Source of the DNA: Chlorobiaceae bacterium
Lineage (GTDB): Bacteria > Bacteroidota > Ignavibacteria > UBA10030 > SZUA-254
Length of the DNA: 33,539 nucleotides
Assembly (NCBI GenBank): GCA_013824245.1
Contig: PNNN01000031.1
Location: 1 to 33,539 of the forward strand
Direction: 5' to 3'
A program made the translations under genes and the position numbers. Below are positions 24,682-32,829 of this stretch, in pieces. The notes beneath the pieces were generated by a model. The model saw only the letters and a list, made by a program, of their open reading frames with translations. It was not told the DNA's origin and did not search any database. The stretch's first letter is position 1. Every line of letters begins with the position of its first letter.

Positions 24682-25959
24682 ATGAATCCAAAGACTAAGA
24701 CCTCAATTATTCAGCATCTGACCAAACTGGCAGAAAATGCCAGCGAGCCTTTCAAGGAAACTCAAGGACATACGAGGCACATAATGTCCGAAGGTGTTGC
24801 ATTCAGCCTATCGAATGAGTTTCTCGATTCCTTCGAAGATGTAGCTAGAACTCTTCTCCAAGACGAAAGTTGGAGTGAGAAATTCTCAGAAAAATATGTT
24901 GATGATCTGTTACAGAAAGTACTTGCGAAAACGCTTCGGGATGGCAACACAAACAAACTTGAGACGTACTTGGATGAAATTATCAATGAGTTCTCCAACT
25001 ATTCTCAAGAGCGAATTGTCTATATACCATTGGCTGGCATTCAGATGTCGATGGACGAACTCTCAATCGGTAAGGTTGTCTTGAAGAAAATGAAAGAATC
25101 AGATCTGGCGGCAATTACGAGTCAGATCGAAAAGGTCACCCAGTCTCTTAAAAACACGTCAGAGGAGAAGGCCTTAATTCTTGAACTTCAACAAAGAGAA
25201 ATCGGGGAAAACCTTAGAGGGCATGTCTGTTCGGTTTTCAAGGTGATCGCAGAACCTGAGCAGGCAAGAGAGCGAGCAGAAGAAGAAACAAGGCGAGTTA
25301 TAGATCTCTTACGTTTTGCGATACCTGCACTTTACCCAAAAGGCTATAATATTGCTATTGGCTTACAGGGTGAAGTATTTCGAGTAAGCCGATGGATTCC
25401 AATCATATCAACTGACGGCAAATCATTTAATACACACGCTAACCTTGTTGGACCTTTGATACCTTTCGAAATTAATGATCCTCATCTTGAGCATATGATA
25501 AAGATAGGAGTTTTCAAGGTGTCGAAAGTGCTTGCAAAACTTGGTAGAGATGTCGGAGATTTCGAGAGAGTTGTTCTGCGTGCACTTCACTGGCTTGCCA
25601 ATTCTCAAATCCAAGAGGAAAATGAAAACAAGCTACTGAATCTCATAACTTGTTTGGAGACTTTCTTGACTCCAAGAGATGGTGATCCAATAGGTACTTT
25701 CATTGCAGAAGGTGTAGCAATATTACTCGCTGATGACCTTGAAAGCAAAATAAGGCTCAAGAAAAGAGTTAAGGAACTCTATCATCTTCGAAGCGCAGTT
25801 TCCCATGGCGGCAGGAAAGCTATACTTGATAGTGACCTTGTTGAACTGGAAAACATTACAGGAGCTCTCACCATGACTCTTATTGACCGTATGGAAGAAT
25901 TCCAGTCGCACAAAGCGCTATTTGACTGGATCGAATCAAAGAAACTCGGTGGAAAGTGA
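24682..25959 (+). CDS. ApeA-like HEPN domain protein
   Basis: A 425-residue cytoplasmic protein. The C-terminal 130 residues fit an ApeA-like HEPN domain: helices ALHWLANSQIQEENENKLLNL and CLETFLTPRDGDPI, then the RNase signature R370-x4-H375 in LRSAVSHGG. The middle has a strand-rich section (ERIVYIPLAGIQM, ELSIGKVVLKKM) often seen ahead of such domains, and a charged coiled-coil-like helix at about 170-200. HEPN proteins with this motif are typically metal-independent RNases in toxin or anti-phage systems. ATG 24682 is chosen over GTG 24661, which has no binding site; both are weak. It follows the nuclease-like gene by 24 bases, and the pair is set between the ammonia-lyase and gatE. The N-terminal 100 residues match nothing I recognise. 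Confidence 0.75.
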   Translation: MNPKTKTSIIQHLTKLAENASEPFKETQGHTRHIMSEGVAFSLSNEFLDSFEDVARTLLQDESWSEKFSEKYVDDLLQKVLAKTLRDGNTNKLETYLDEIINEFSNYSQERIVYIPLAGIQMSMDELSIGKVVLKKMKESDLAAITSQIEKVTQSLKNTSEEKALILELQQREIGENLRGHVCSVFKVIAEPEQARERAEEETRRVIDLLRFAIPALYPKGYNIAIGLQGEVFRVSRWIPIISTDGKSFNTHANLVGPLIPFEINDPHLEHMIKIGVFKVSKVLAKLGRDVGDFERVVLRALHWLANSQIQEENENKLLNLITCLETFLTPRDGDPIGTFIAEGVAILLADDLESKIRLKKRVKELYHLRSAVSHGGRKAILDSDLVELENITGALTMTLIDRMEEFQSHKALFDWIESKKLGGK

Positions 25960-26063
25960 TGTGACAAAACTATATAAAAGTTAAAAGTGCTGGGAAGCGG
26001 GATCTTCGGCAAGAAACAAAGATATTGAACTATATTTTAATTTATACTTATTAAAAAATTACT

Positions 26064-27977
26064 ATGCACAAGTTTATATTTAAACCATTTGATGAGATGA
26101 CCGAAAAAGATTATGCAACGGTCGGATTCAAATCGGGTTTAGAAATTCATCAACAACTCTTAACAGAGAAGAAACTATTTTGCCGCTGTCCTGCCGGTCG
26201 GTACAGCGATAAGTATGATGCTGAAATACTTCGTCATATGCGTCCGACACTCTCAGAGCTTGGCGAGTATGACGGCACTGCGTTGATGGAATTCAAAACG
26301 AAAAAAGAAATCATTTACCGCATCAAGCGCGAAACAGTTTGCACCTACGAGATGGATGATACGCCGCCATTTCAAATTGATGATCACGCGCTTGACAGCG
26401 CTCTTGCTATCGGGATGCTCTACGGATGCACAATGGTGGATGAAGTTCACATCGCCCGGAAACAATATTTGGATGGAAGTATCCCCACAGGATTTCAACG
26501 GACAGCTATTGTTGGTGTTGACGGAAATATCCCTTACAAAAATCGGGAAATAAAAATTATACAACTTTCGATTGAAGAAGATGCATGTCGTGAAGTTAGC
26601 GACATCGGACATCGCAGAGTTTATATAACAGATCGATTGGGAATGCCGCTAATTGAAACAGTTACCGGTCCTGATATGCGAACACCTATTGAAGTTGCCG
26701 AAGTGGCTCAGATATGCAGACGCTTAGTCAGAAGCACCGGAAGAGTCCGAACTGGAATCGGTGCCGGCAGGGAAGATGTTAACGTGAGTGTTACAGGCGG
26801 AACAAGGATTGAAATAAAAGGCGTACCTCGAATCGTCAGCATCCCGCTCTTAACTTACAACGAGGCGATGCGGCAATGGAATCTTTTGCGACTGCGCGAA
26901 GAACTTAAGCGCCGTGGCATCACAGAAAAATCTTTTAAATCGAAAACTGAGAATGTTACCAAAATTCTCCGCAAAACCCGCTACCAACCGATACAAAACG
27001 CAATTGAACAGGGGATGAAAATAAATTGTGTGCTTCTGCAGGGATTCAAAGGATTATTGAGATGGCAAACTCAGACCGACACATATTTTTCGCGTGAGAT
27101 ATCTGATCGCGTTCGTGTTGTTGCTTGTTTAACCACTTTGCCGAACATAATTCACTCTGACAGTTCCGGTGATACAATCGCCGCATCTGAATGGCAAAAT
27201 ATAAAAAAGCAGATTGGTGGTAAAGATGATGACACCTTAGTGTTAGTCTGGGGTGATGAGCAAGATGCGAATACAGGCGCGCAGGAAATAGTAATTAGAG
27301 CGAAAGAAGCGACGATCGGAATTCCATCAGAAACACGGCAAGCGTTTCGAGACGGGACAAACGGTTTTGAGAGAATACTTCCCGGTCCGGATAGAATGTA
27401 CCCTGACACAGATTTACCTCCCAAACGGATAGAAGATGAGAAATTGGAAAAATTGCACCTCACTTTACCGAATCGAATTTGGGAAAATGAAAAGTGGTAT
27501 CGTAAATTAAAAATTCCAACAGATGTTATCGAACCACTCGCAGCATCTAAATACACAAAACTATTTGAGATGCTGGTGAAGGATTCGAAATTAAATCCCA
27601 CTTTAGTCGCAGTTGTATTAATTCAATATCAAAAGCGTTTAAAAACATATTTCCCGAAAGCGAAACAAATAGAAATAGAAACCTTTGAAGAAATATTTGA
27701 GGCATTTAAATCCGGTATAATTACCAGAGAAGGAATTATTTTGGCGATGAAGGGAGCGTTCACAAATAGTAAACTCAGATTCCCTAAAAAAATAAAATCA
27801 CCTGAACTGACAAAAGTTATAAAAGAATCACAAAAGGCAATCAAAAAAATGAAAGTTCAAAAAAAGGACAAGGCAACTGAAATATTGATGGGAATGATAA
27901 TGCACAAAGTTAGAGGCAGGGTAGAGGGTAGAGTTGTTGCGGAGCGGATTGGATTTTCGGGAAAGGGGAAAAACTAA
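26064..27977 (+). CDS. gatE: Glu-tRNA(Gln) amidotransferase subunit E
   Basis: The kinase/transamidase subunit that converts Glu-tRNA(Gln) to Gln-tRNA(Gln), with ammonia supplied by GatD. The 637-residue length matches archaeal GatE (about 620-630) rather than GatB (about 480). The domain order is a GatB-like cradle with G25-L-E-I-H-Q-Q and KLFCRCPAG, an inserted AspRS-type GAD domain (about 290-420, with LLQGFKGLLRW and LVWGDEQDANTGAQEI), then RILPGPDRMYPDTDLPP and a YqeY-like helical tail with GVVxERIGF-type ending. No ribosome binding site is obvious. Its stop overlaps the gatD start by one base (TAATG), so subunits are coupled. GatDE is an archaeal trait and unusual in a bacterium. Confidence 0.95.
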   Translation: MHKFIFKPFDEMTEKDYATVGFKSGLEIHQQLLTEKKLFCRCPAGRYSDKYDAEILRHMRPTLSELGEYDGTALMEFKTKKEIIYRIKRETVCTYEMDDTPPFQIDDHALDSALAIGMLYGCTMVDEVHIARKQYLDGSIPTGFQRTAIVGVDGNIPYKNREIKIIQLSIEEDACREVSDIGHRRVYITDRLGMPLIETVTGPDMRTPIEVAEVAQICRRLVRSTGRVRTGIGAGREDVNVSVTGGTRIEIKGVPRIVSIPLLTYNEAMRQWNLLRLREELKRRGITEKSFKSKTENVTKILRKTRYQPIQNAIEQGMKINCVLLQGFKGLLRWQTQTDTYFSREISDRVRVVACLTTLPNIIHSDSSGDTIAASEWQNIKKQIGGKDDDTLVLVWGDEQDANTGAQEIVIRAKEATIGIPSETRQAFRDGTNGFERILPGPDRMYPDTDLPPKRIEDEKLEKLHLTLPNRIWENEKWYRKLKIPTDVIEPLAASKYTKLFEMLVKDSKLNPTLVAVVLIQYQKRLKTYFPKAKQIEIETFEEIFEAFKSGIITREGIILAMKGAFTNSKLRFPKKIKSPELTKVIKESQKAIKKMKVQKKDKATEILMGMIMHKVRGRVEGRVVAERIGFSGKGKN

Positions 27978-29362
27978 TGGCATCTGACGATTATAAAGGT
28001 TATCGAGGAGAAGCATTATCCACGCTGAAAAATTTCGATGCTTTAGTTTGGAGTGATGTTGAGATTAAAACAAGCAGAGGAAGTTATACCGGTATAATAT
28101 TGCCGCGTTCAGAGACTGCTGATCCACTGCATGTCGTGATCAAATTGCGATCGGGGTATAACATCGGAATCGCTGTAAGTAAAATTCAGAATATTAAGAT
28201 TACCGGAAGGAAAGAGGCACATTACAAAATTCCCGAGAAAGCATTTCCATATGATCCAAAAAAACCTAATGTGAAACTGCTTGGAACAGGCGGTACAATT
28301 GCAAGTCGTTTAGATTACCGTACAGGCGCGGTGATCCCGGCATTTTCGCCAGGCGAATTATACGGCTCCGTTCCTGAACTCGCTGATATATGTAATCTTG
28401 AAACAGAAAAACTCTATGGAGTCTTCAGTGAAAATATGGGACCTGAACAATGGCGCGGTACCGCAGAAGCAATCGGGCGTGAAATCGAAAAAGGTGTTCA
28501 GGGAATTGTAATCGGGCATGGTACTGATACGATGCACCATACTGCGGCAATACTTTCATTCATGGTGCAGAATTCGCCGGTACCGATTGTCATGGTTGGC
28601 TCTCAACGTTCCAGCGACCGACCTTCTTCGGATGCAGCATTAAATTTGCAGCATAGCGTAAAGACAGCGGCTGAAAGTGATATTGCTGAAGTGATGGTTT
28701 GTATGTTCGGACCAACATCAGATACGTACGGATTGCTTCACCGAGGAACGCGTGTAAGAAAAATGCATTCCAGTTACCGCTCAACTTTCAGAACAATCGG
28801 AGATATACCTATTGCCATGGTGAGTACGGAAAAGATTACTCCAATACGGACAGATTATAAGAAGCGAAGGAATGATAAAAATGTAATAATCAATACTGCA
28901 TTCGAAGAGAAAGTCAGCATCGTTTATTATTATCCAAATATGAAACCTGATATTATTGATTCACTGATCGATAATGATTATAAGGGAATTGTGATTGCGG
29001 GTACCGGACTTGGACATGTCAACAAACCGCTATATCCAGCTTTGAAGCGGGCTAAAGAAAAAGGGATAGCAGTTTACATGACTGTGCAAACTTTGTGGGG
29101 GTATGTCCAGATGTATGTATATGACACAGGACGCGATATGATGGAATTAGGTGTGATACCGGGGGAAAATATGTTGCCTGAAGTCGGCTACATGAAGTTG
29201 GGTTGGGCGCTCGGGCAGACAAATGATTTAGAAAAAGTAAGAGATATTATGATGACACCAATAGCCGGTGAAATCACTGAACGCGAACCGAGTAATGGGT
29301 ATCTGATCTTTCAGGGTGGCATACCTGAAGTTGAGGAGTTTATATCGAAATATAGGAAGTGA
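27977..29362 (+). CDS. gatD: Glu-tRNA(Gln) amidotransferase subunit D
   Basis: The glutaminase/asparaginase-like subunit that releases ammonia for GatE. The first 90 residues form the small beta-barrel domain of GatD that is missing from plain asparaginases (YRGEALSTLKNF...YTGIILPRS). The asparaginase domain follows, with LGTGGTIAS (T107) and the GHGTDT motif (T183, D184), the SSDAALNL segment, and a late lysine expected in the active site. The 461-residue length fits archaeal GatD (about 430-440), not type I or II asparaginase (about 330). The start is fixed by its one-base overlap with gatE. The MFS gene follows 9 bases later and may be cotranscribed. Confidence 0.95.
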   Translation: MASDDYKGYRGEALSTLKNFDALVWSDVEIKTSRGSYTGIILPRSETADPLHVVIKLRSGYNIGIAVSKIQNIKITGRKEAHYKIPEKAFPYDPKKPNVKLLGTGGTIASRLDYRTGAVIPAFSPGELYGSVPELADICNLETEKLYGVFSENMGPEQWRGTAEAIGREIEKGVQGIVIGHGTDTMHHTAAILSFMVQNSPVPIVMVGSQRSSDRPSSDAALNLQHSVKTAAESDIAEVMVCMFGPTSDTYGLLHRGTRVRKMHSSYRSTFRTIGDIPIAMVSTEKITPIRTDYKKRRNDKNVIINTAFEEKVSIVYYYPNMKPDIIDSLIDNDYKGIVIAGTGLGHVNKPLYPALKRAKEKGIAVYMTVQTLWGYVQMYVYDTGRDMMELGVIPGENMLPEVGYMKLGWALGQTNDLEKVRDIMMTPIAGEITEREPSNGYLIFQGGIPEVEEFISKYRK

Positions 29363-29371
29363 TTTCTGTAG

Positions 29372-30571
29372 ATGTATTCGGAAAATAAATCTAAGGATAC
29401 CGAGCCTCTCGGCAAACGCAACGTCAAAGCCCTCGGATTGGTTAGCATGTTCAACGACATCGCTTCCGAGATGGTCTATCCAATCATACCTATTTTTCTC
29501 ACAGCAGTTTTAGGAGCTCCGGTTGCAGTTGTGGGCATTATCGAGGGGGTCGCAGAAGCAACTGCAAGCATACTGAAAGTTTTCTCCGGTTGGCTATCGG
29601 ATAGATTACGCCATCGTAAAACGTTTGTAGCATCGGGCTATACGCTCTCAGCTTTAGCAAAAATTATTCTTTCGGTTGCTGCATCATGGTTGTATGTCCT
29701 CTTCGCGCGATTTATAGATCGGTTCGGCAAAGGTATTCGCACATCTGCACGCGATGCGCTTATCGCCGACTCTTCAACTCCGGGAACACGCGGTGCGGCA
29801 TTTGGTTTGCACCGAGCACTCGATACTGCCGGAGCGGTAGTAGGTCCATTATTGGCGCTCGTACTACTTCACTTTCTGGATAATAAATATTCGCTCATAT
29901 TCCTTCTTGCCTCTATTCCAGCATTTATCGGTGTTGGAATTTTACTATTGGTAGTAAAAGAACCAAAGCATGATATCAAGAAAACTGAATTCAAACTGAA
30001 ATTCTCTTTACGATCGTTTAGCAAACCGTATAAAATATTCCTGCTGGTGAATGTTCTCTTTGCACTTGGTAATAGTTCGGATGCTTTTCTAATTTTACGT
30101 ACGCAATCCCTCGGTTATACAGCGACCGGCGCGGTTTTACTTTATGTAGTATTCAACGCATTTTATTCCTTATTATCATATCCACTTGGAAAATTGTCAG
30201 ATCGTTTTGGCGCACGACCAATCCTGATCGCATCGTTTCTTTTGTTCGCGGTTGTCTATGCGGGTTTTGGAATCGCCGGTAGTGGATTTATCCTCTGGAT
30301 ATTATTTCCGATGTACGGATTGTATATGGCTATGAGTGAAGGTATCAGCAAAGCTTATATTTCCAATCTTGTTCCGTCAGAAACACGGGCAACAGCAATC
30401 GGCCTCTTCTATACATCGACAGGAATCATAACATTCTTCTCAAGCTTGATTGCAGGTTTACTCTGGAATTATATCGGGGTTTCGGCACCGTTTTATTTTG
30501 GGGCAGTCTGCTCGTTGATAGCAATGGTTTTGTTTCTCAAAGATAACTTTCTTAGCGAAGCCTTAAATTAA
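29372..30571 (+). CDS. MFS transporter
   Basis: A 399-residue integral membrane transporter of the major facilitator superfamily, with about twelve hydrophobic helices. The cytoplasmic loop between helices 2 and 3 has GWLSDRLRHRK, close to the MFS motif A, and the half-way repeat GKLSDRFGARP occurs after helix 8. A family stretch DRFGKGIRTSARDALIADS and GLHRALDTAGAVVGPLLA is shared by a subgroup of uncharacterised bacterial MFS proteins. The substrate cannot be told. It starts 9 bases after gatD without a clear ribosome binding site. Context with gatD is probably not functional. Confidence 0.9.
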   Translation: MYSENKSKDTEPLGKRNVKALGLVSMFNDIASEMVYPIIPIFLTAVLGAPVAVVGIIEGVAEATASILKVFSGWLSDRLRHRKTFVASGYTLSALAKIILSVAASWLYVLFARFIDRFGKGIRTSARDALIADSSTPGTRGAAFGLHRALDTAGAVVGPLLALVLLHFLDNKYSLIFLLASIPAFIGVGILLLVVKEPKHDIKKTEFKLKFSLRSFSKPYKIFLLVNVLFALGNSSDAFLILRTQSLGYTATGAVLLYVVFNAFYSLLSYPLGKLSDRFGARPILIASFLLFAVVYAGFGIAGSGFILWILFPMYGLYMAMSEGISKAYISNLVPSETRATAIGLFYTSTGIITFFSSLIAGLLWNYIGVSAPFYFGAVCSLIAMVLFLKDNFLSEALN

Positions 30572-30722
30572 TTGCATCCAACAAAATTCTTGATTACATT
30601 ATATCCAACCAGTCACCCATCAACCGGATAAATGTGACTGCATAAACTGCCTTGCGCTCCCGGCGATATGCGTTATTTTGGCGGAATGTTGTACCGATTT
30701 GATCTTTAAGGAAAGCCGAGCG

Positions 30723-32213
30723 ATGAAAGTTCTTTTTGTCTATCCCCGCTATCCAGATACGTTCTGGAGTTTTAAGCACGCATTAAAATTCATATCTAAA
30801 AAAGCAAGTCTTCCACCTTTAGGACTTCTAACTGTTGCCGCAATGCTTCCGACAAATTGGGAGAAGCGTTTGAATGACTTGAACGTTACCAACCTCGAAG
30901 ATGACGACATCCGGTGGGCAGATTATGTTTTCATTAGCGCCATGTCAATTCAGAGTGAGTCTGTTAAAACAATAATTCAACGATGTAAGTTACTTGGGAC
31001 AAAGATAGTCGCAGGTGGTCCGCTTTTCACTGCACGACACGAAGAGTTTACGGATGTAGATCATTTCGTACTTAACGAGGCGGAGATCACGCTACCATTA
31101 TTTTTAGAAGATTTAAAAAATGGGACTGTCAAGCAAATCTACACAACAGATGAGTGGGCTGACATTGGAACTACGCCAACACCACTTTGGGAGCTGATTA
31201 ATTTCAAACACTATGCAACGATGAACATCCAGTACTCTCGCGGTTGTCCCTACGATTGCGATTTTTGCGATATCACAGTCCTTTACGGTCGGAAGCCGCG
31301 AACGAAAGAAAAAGAACAGGTCATCGCGGAATTAGAAACGCTTTATACATCTGGATGGCGGGGTCCTGTTTTCTTCGTCGATGATAATTTCATCGGCAAT
31401 AAAGGAAAAGTAAAAAAGGAAATTCTGCCTTCGATAATTGAATGGATGAATAAGAGAAAACATCCATTCGTATTCCACACCGAAGCATCTATCAATCTTG
31501 CTGACGATGAAGAATTAATGAGTCTAATGGTGCAGGCAGGTTTTGACGCTGTGTTCATTGGTATCGAATCGCCCAATGAAGATAGTTTAATCGAGTGTGG
31601 AAAAGTTATGAATAAGAATCGCGACATGATCGCGTCTGTTAAAAAGATTCAGCAGTTTGGACTGCAAGTTCAAGGCGGATTTATTGTTGGGTTTGATAAC
31701 GATCCTGCTTCGATATTCGATAAGCTATCGGCATTTATTCAGGAGAGCGGTATTGCTACAGCAATGGTTGGATTGTTGAATGCACCGAAAGGTACAAAGC
31801 TTTACAAGCGGCTTCATAGTGAGGGAAGATTATTAAAATCGTTTACCGGCGACAATACCGACTTCTCGCTGAACTTTATACCGAAGATGGGTCGTGAAGC
31901 CCTTATTGAGGGATACAAAAATATTCTTCAGCATATTTATTCACCGAAGCAATATTACGCGCGGGTAAAAGAGTTACTTAAGAATTATAAACAACCCCGC
32001 ATGGGTATATATAATTTTAAATTTAACAGATTGATGGCGTTGTACAAATCTATGTTGTTACTTGGTGTGTTTGGGAAAGAACGATATCAGTACTGGAAAC
32101 TTTTTATATGGACGCTCGTACGTCATCCGCGACTTTTTCCGCTCGCTATTACACTATCAATTTACGGTTTTCACTTCAGGAAAGTGTTTGAGCAGAACAT
32201 CGCGAATCTATAA
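30723..32213 (+). CDS. B12-binding radical SAM protein, DUF4070 type
   Basis: A 496-residue radical SAM enzyme. The N-terminal 150 residues have the cobalamin-binding Rossmann fold (VLFVYPRYPDTFWSFKHALKF, LPPLGLLTVAAML, DYVFISAMSIQ, GGPLFTA). The core has the [4Fe-4S] motif C175-x3-C179-x2-C182 in RGCPYDCDFCD. The C-terminal part resembles DUF4070, as found in HpnP (hopanoid C-2 methylase) and related methyltransferases. Hopanoid methylation is one possibility, but no hopanoid genes are near and the family has many unstudied members. The start is ATG 30723, with AAGGA about 10 bases upstream, giving the usual MKVLFVYP beginning; an in-frame ATG at 30678 adds 15 unrelated residues. Confidence 0.9.
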   Translation: MKVLFVYPRYPDTFWSFKHALKFISKKASLPPLGLLTVAAMLPTNWEKRLNDLNVTNLEDDDIRWADYVFISAMSIQSESVKTIIQRCKLLGTKIVAGGPLFTARHEEFTDVDHFVLNEAEITLPLFLEDLKNGTVKQIYTTDEWADIGTTPTPLWELINFKHYATMNIQYSRGCPYDCDFCDITVLYGRKPRTKEKEQVIAELETLYTSGWRGPVFFVDDNFIGNKGKVKKEILPSIIEWMNKRKHPFVFHTEASINLADDEELMSLMVQAGFDAVFIGIESPNEDSLIECGKVMNKNRDMIASVKKIQQFGLQVQGGFIVGFDNDPASIFDKLSAFIQESGIATAMVGLLNAPKGTKLYKRLHSEGRLLKSFTGDNTDFSLNFIPKMGREALIEGYKNILQHIYSPKQYYARVKELLKNYKQPRMGIYNFKFNRLMALYKSMLLLGVFGKERYQYWKLFIWTLVRHPRLFPLAITLSIYGFHFRKVFEQNIANL

Positions 32214-32219
32214 ATGAGT

Positions 32220-32280
32220 TCACCGCTGAGACGCCGAGAACACAGAGATAATCTCAGCGACCTCTGCGTCTCTGCGTTGA
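32220..32280. repeat. Imperfect palindromic intergenic repeat, copy 2
   Basis: A 61-base imperfect palindrome related to 16733-16792. The outer arms (32220-32239 and 32261-32280) match at about 17 of 20 positions when one is reverse-complemented. It fills the gap between the convergent radical SAM and Spy-like genes and begins 7 bases after the radical SAM stop. Confidence 0.75.
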
Positions 32281-32289
32281 TTGTTTTTA

Positions 32290-32661
32290 CTATTCTTTAA
32301 ATTTTCTTCCTTTCGTACTGCTTCGCATTTGGTTCATTCGCTCTTTCTTGTACGACTCATACTTTTTTAATTGTTCCGGTGTGAGAAGTGGCTCAATCTC
32401 TTTATCCATTGCCGTCAAGCGTGATCGATTGTTTTTCATCATCGCTTTTTTATTCATTGGTTTCGACGATTGTTCCTGAGTTGCTTTTTGTTCATTGCGT
32501 GTCATGATTTCTGAAATCTTTGCTGTTTGGTCATCGTTCAGTTTCAATGCTTCCTTCAGTCGTAGAACACGATTCTCGGTACGCGGTTGATTTTGTGCAC
32601 TGATTAAACCGGTTAATCCGATAAAAAGCGTAATAAGCAGGAGGGACTTGTATATTTTCAT
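32290..32661 (-). CDS. Spy/CpxP-like periplasmic protein
   Basis: A 123-residue exported protein with a signal peptide (1-22, ending LISAQ) and a short helical body. Two LTxxQ-type motifs are visible, LNDDQTAKI (about 41-49) and LTPEQLKKYE (about 92-101), which mark the Spy/CpxP family of periplasmic chaperones and stress sensors. The C-terminal end is rich in lysine and methionine. Members of this family respond to envelope stress or metals. AAGGAA about 7 bases upstream of ATG 32661 is a good ribosome binding site. It diverges from the Ycf48-like gene over 168 bases. Confidence 0.82.
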   Translation of the reverse strand: MKIYKSLLLITLFIGLTGLISAQNQPRTENRVLRLKEALKLNDDQTAKISEIMTRNEQKATQEQSSKPMNKKAMMKNNRSRLTAMDKEIEPLLTPEQLKKYESYKKERMNQMRSSTKGRKFKE

Positions 32662-32747
32662 CTTTCGTTCCTTATTTTTAATTAATGATCGATAGTCTGT
32701 ATTTAGGACAATTGAAATATAAGATAGGTTTCATTGGGAATCAAATC

Positions 32748-32776
32748 TTGATTAATCCAAAGCAATATTATATATT
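32748..32776 (+). promoter_or_regulatory. Candidate promoter for the Ycf48-like gene
   Basis: TTGATT (32748-32753) and TATATT (32771-32776) lie 17 bases apart, about 4 and 5 of 6 matches to sigma-70 consensus, leaving a leader of about 45 bases to the ATG. The same right-hand box is seen before the ammonia-lyase gene. Confidence 0.3.
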
Positions 32777-32829
32777 CAGTCACTCAATGCGATATGCATC
32801 TATAAATTAGTAATTTAAAAAGGAAAGAG

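Noticed and set aside
24353-24685. A 110-codon plus-strand frame inside the nuclease-like gene
   Set aside because: It overlaps the PD-(D/E)XK core in another frame, has no binding site and reads as low-quality composition.
30594-30779. A 61-codon minus-strand frame before the radical SAM gene
   Set aside because: It overlaps the start of the radical SAM gene, lacks a ribosome binding site and shows no domain; most likely a chance frame.
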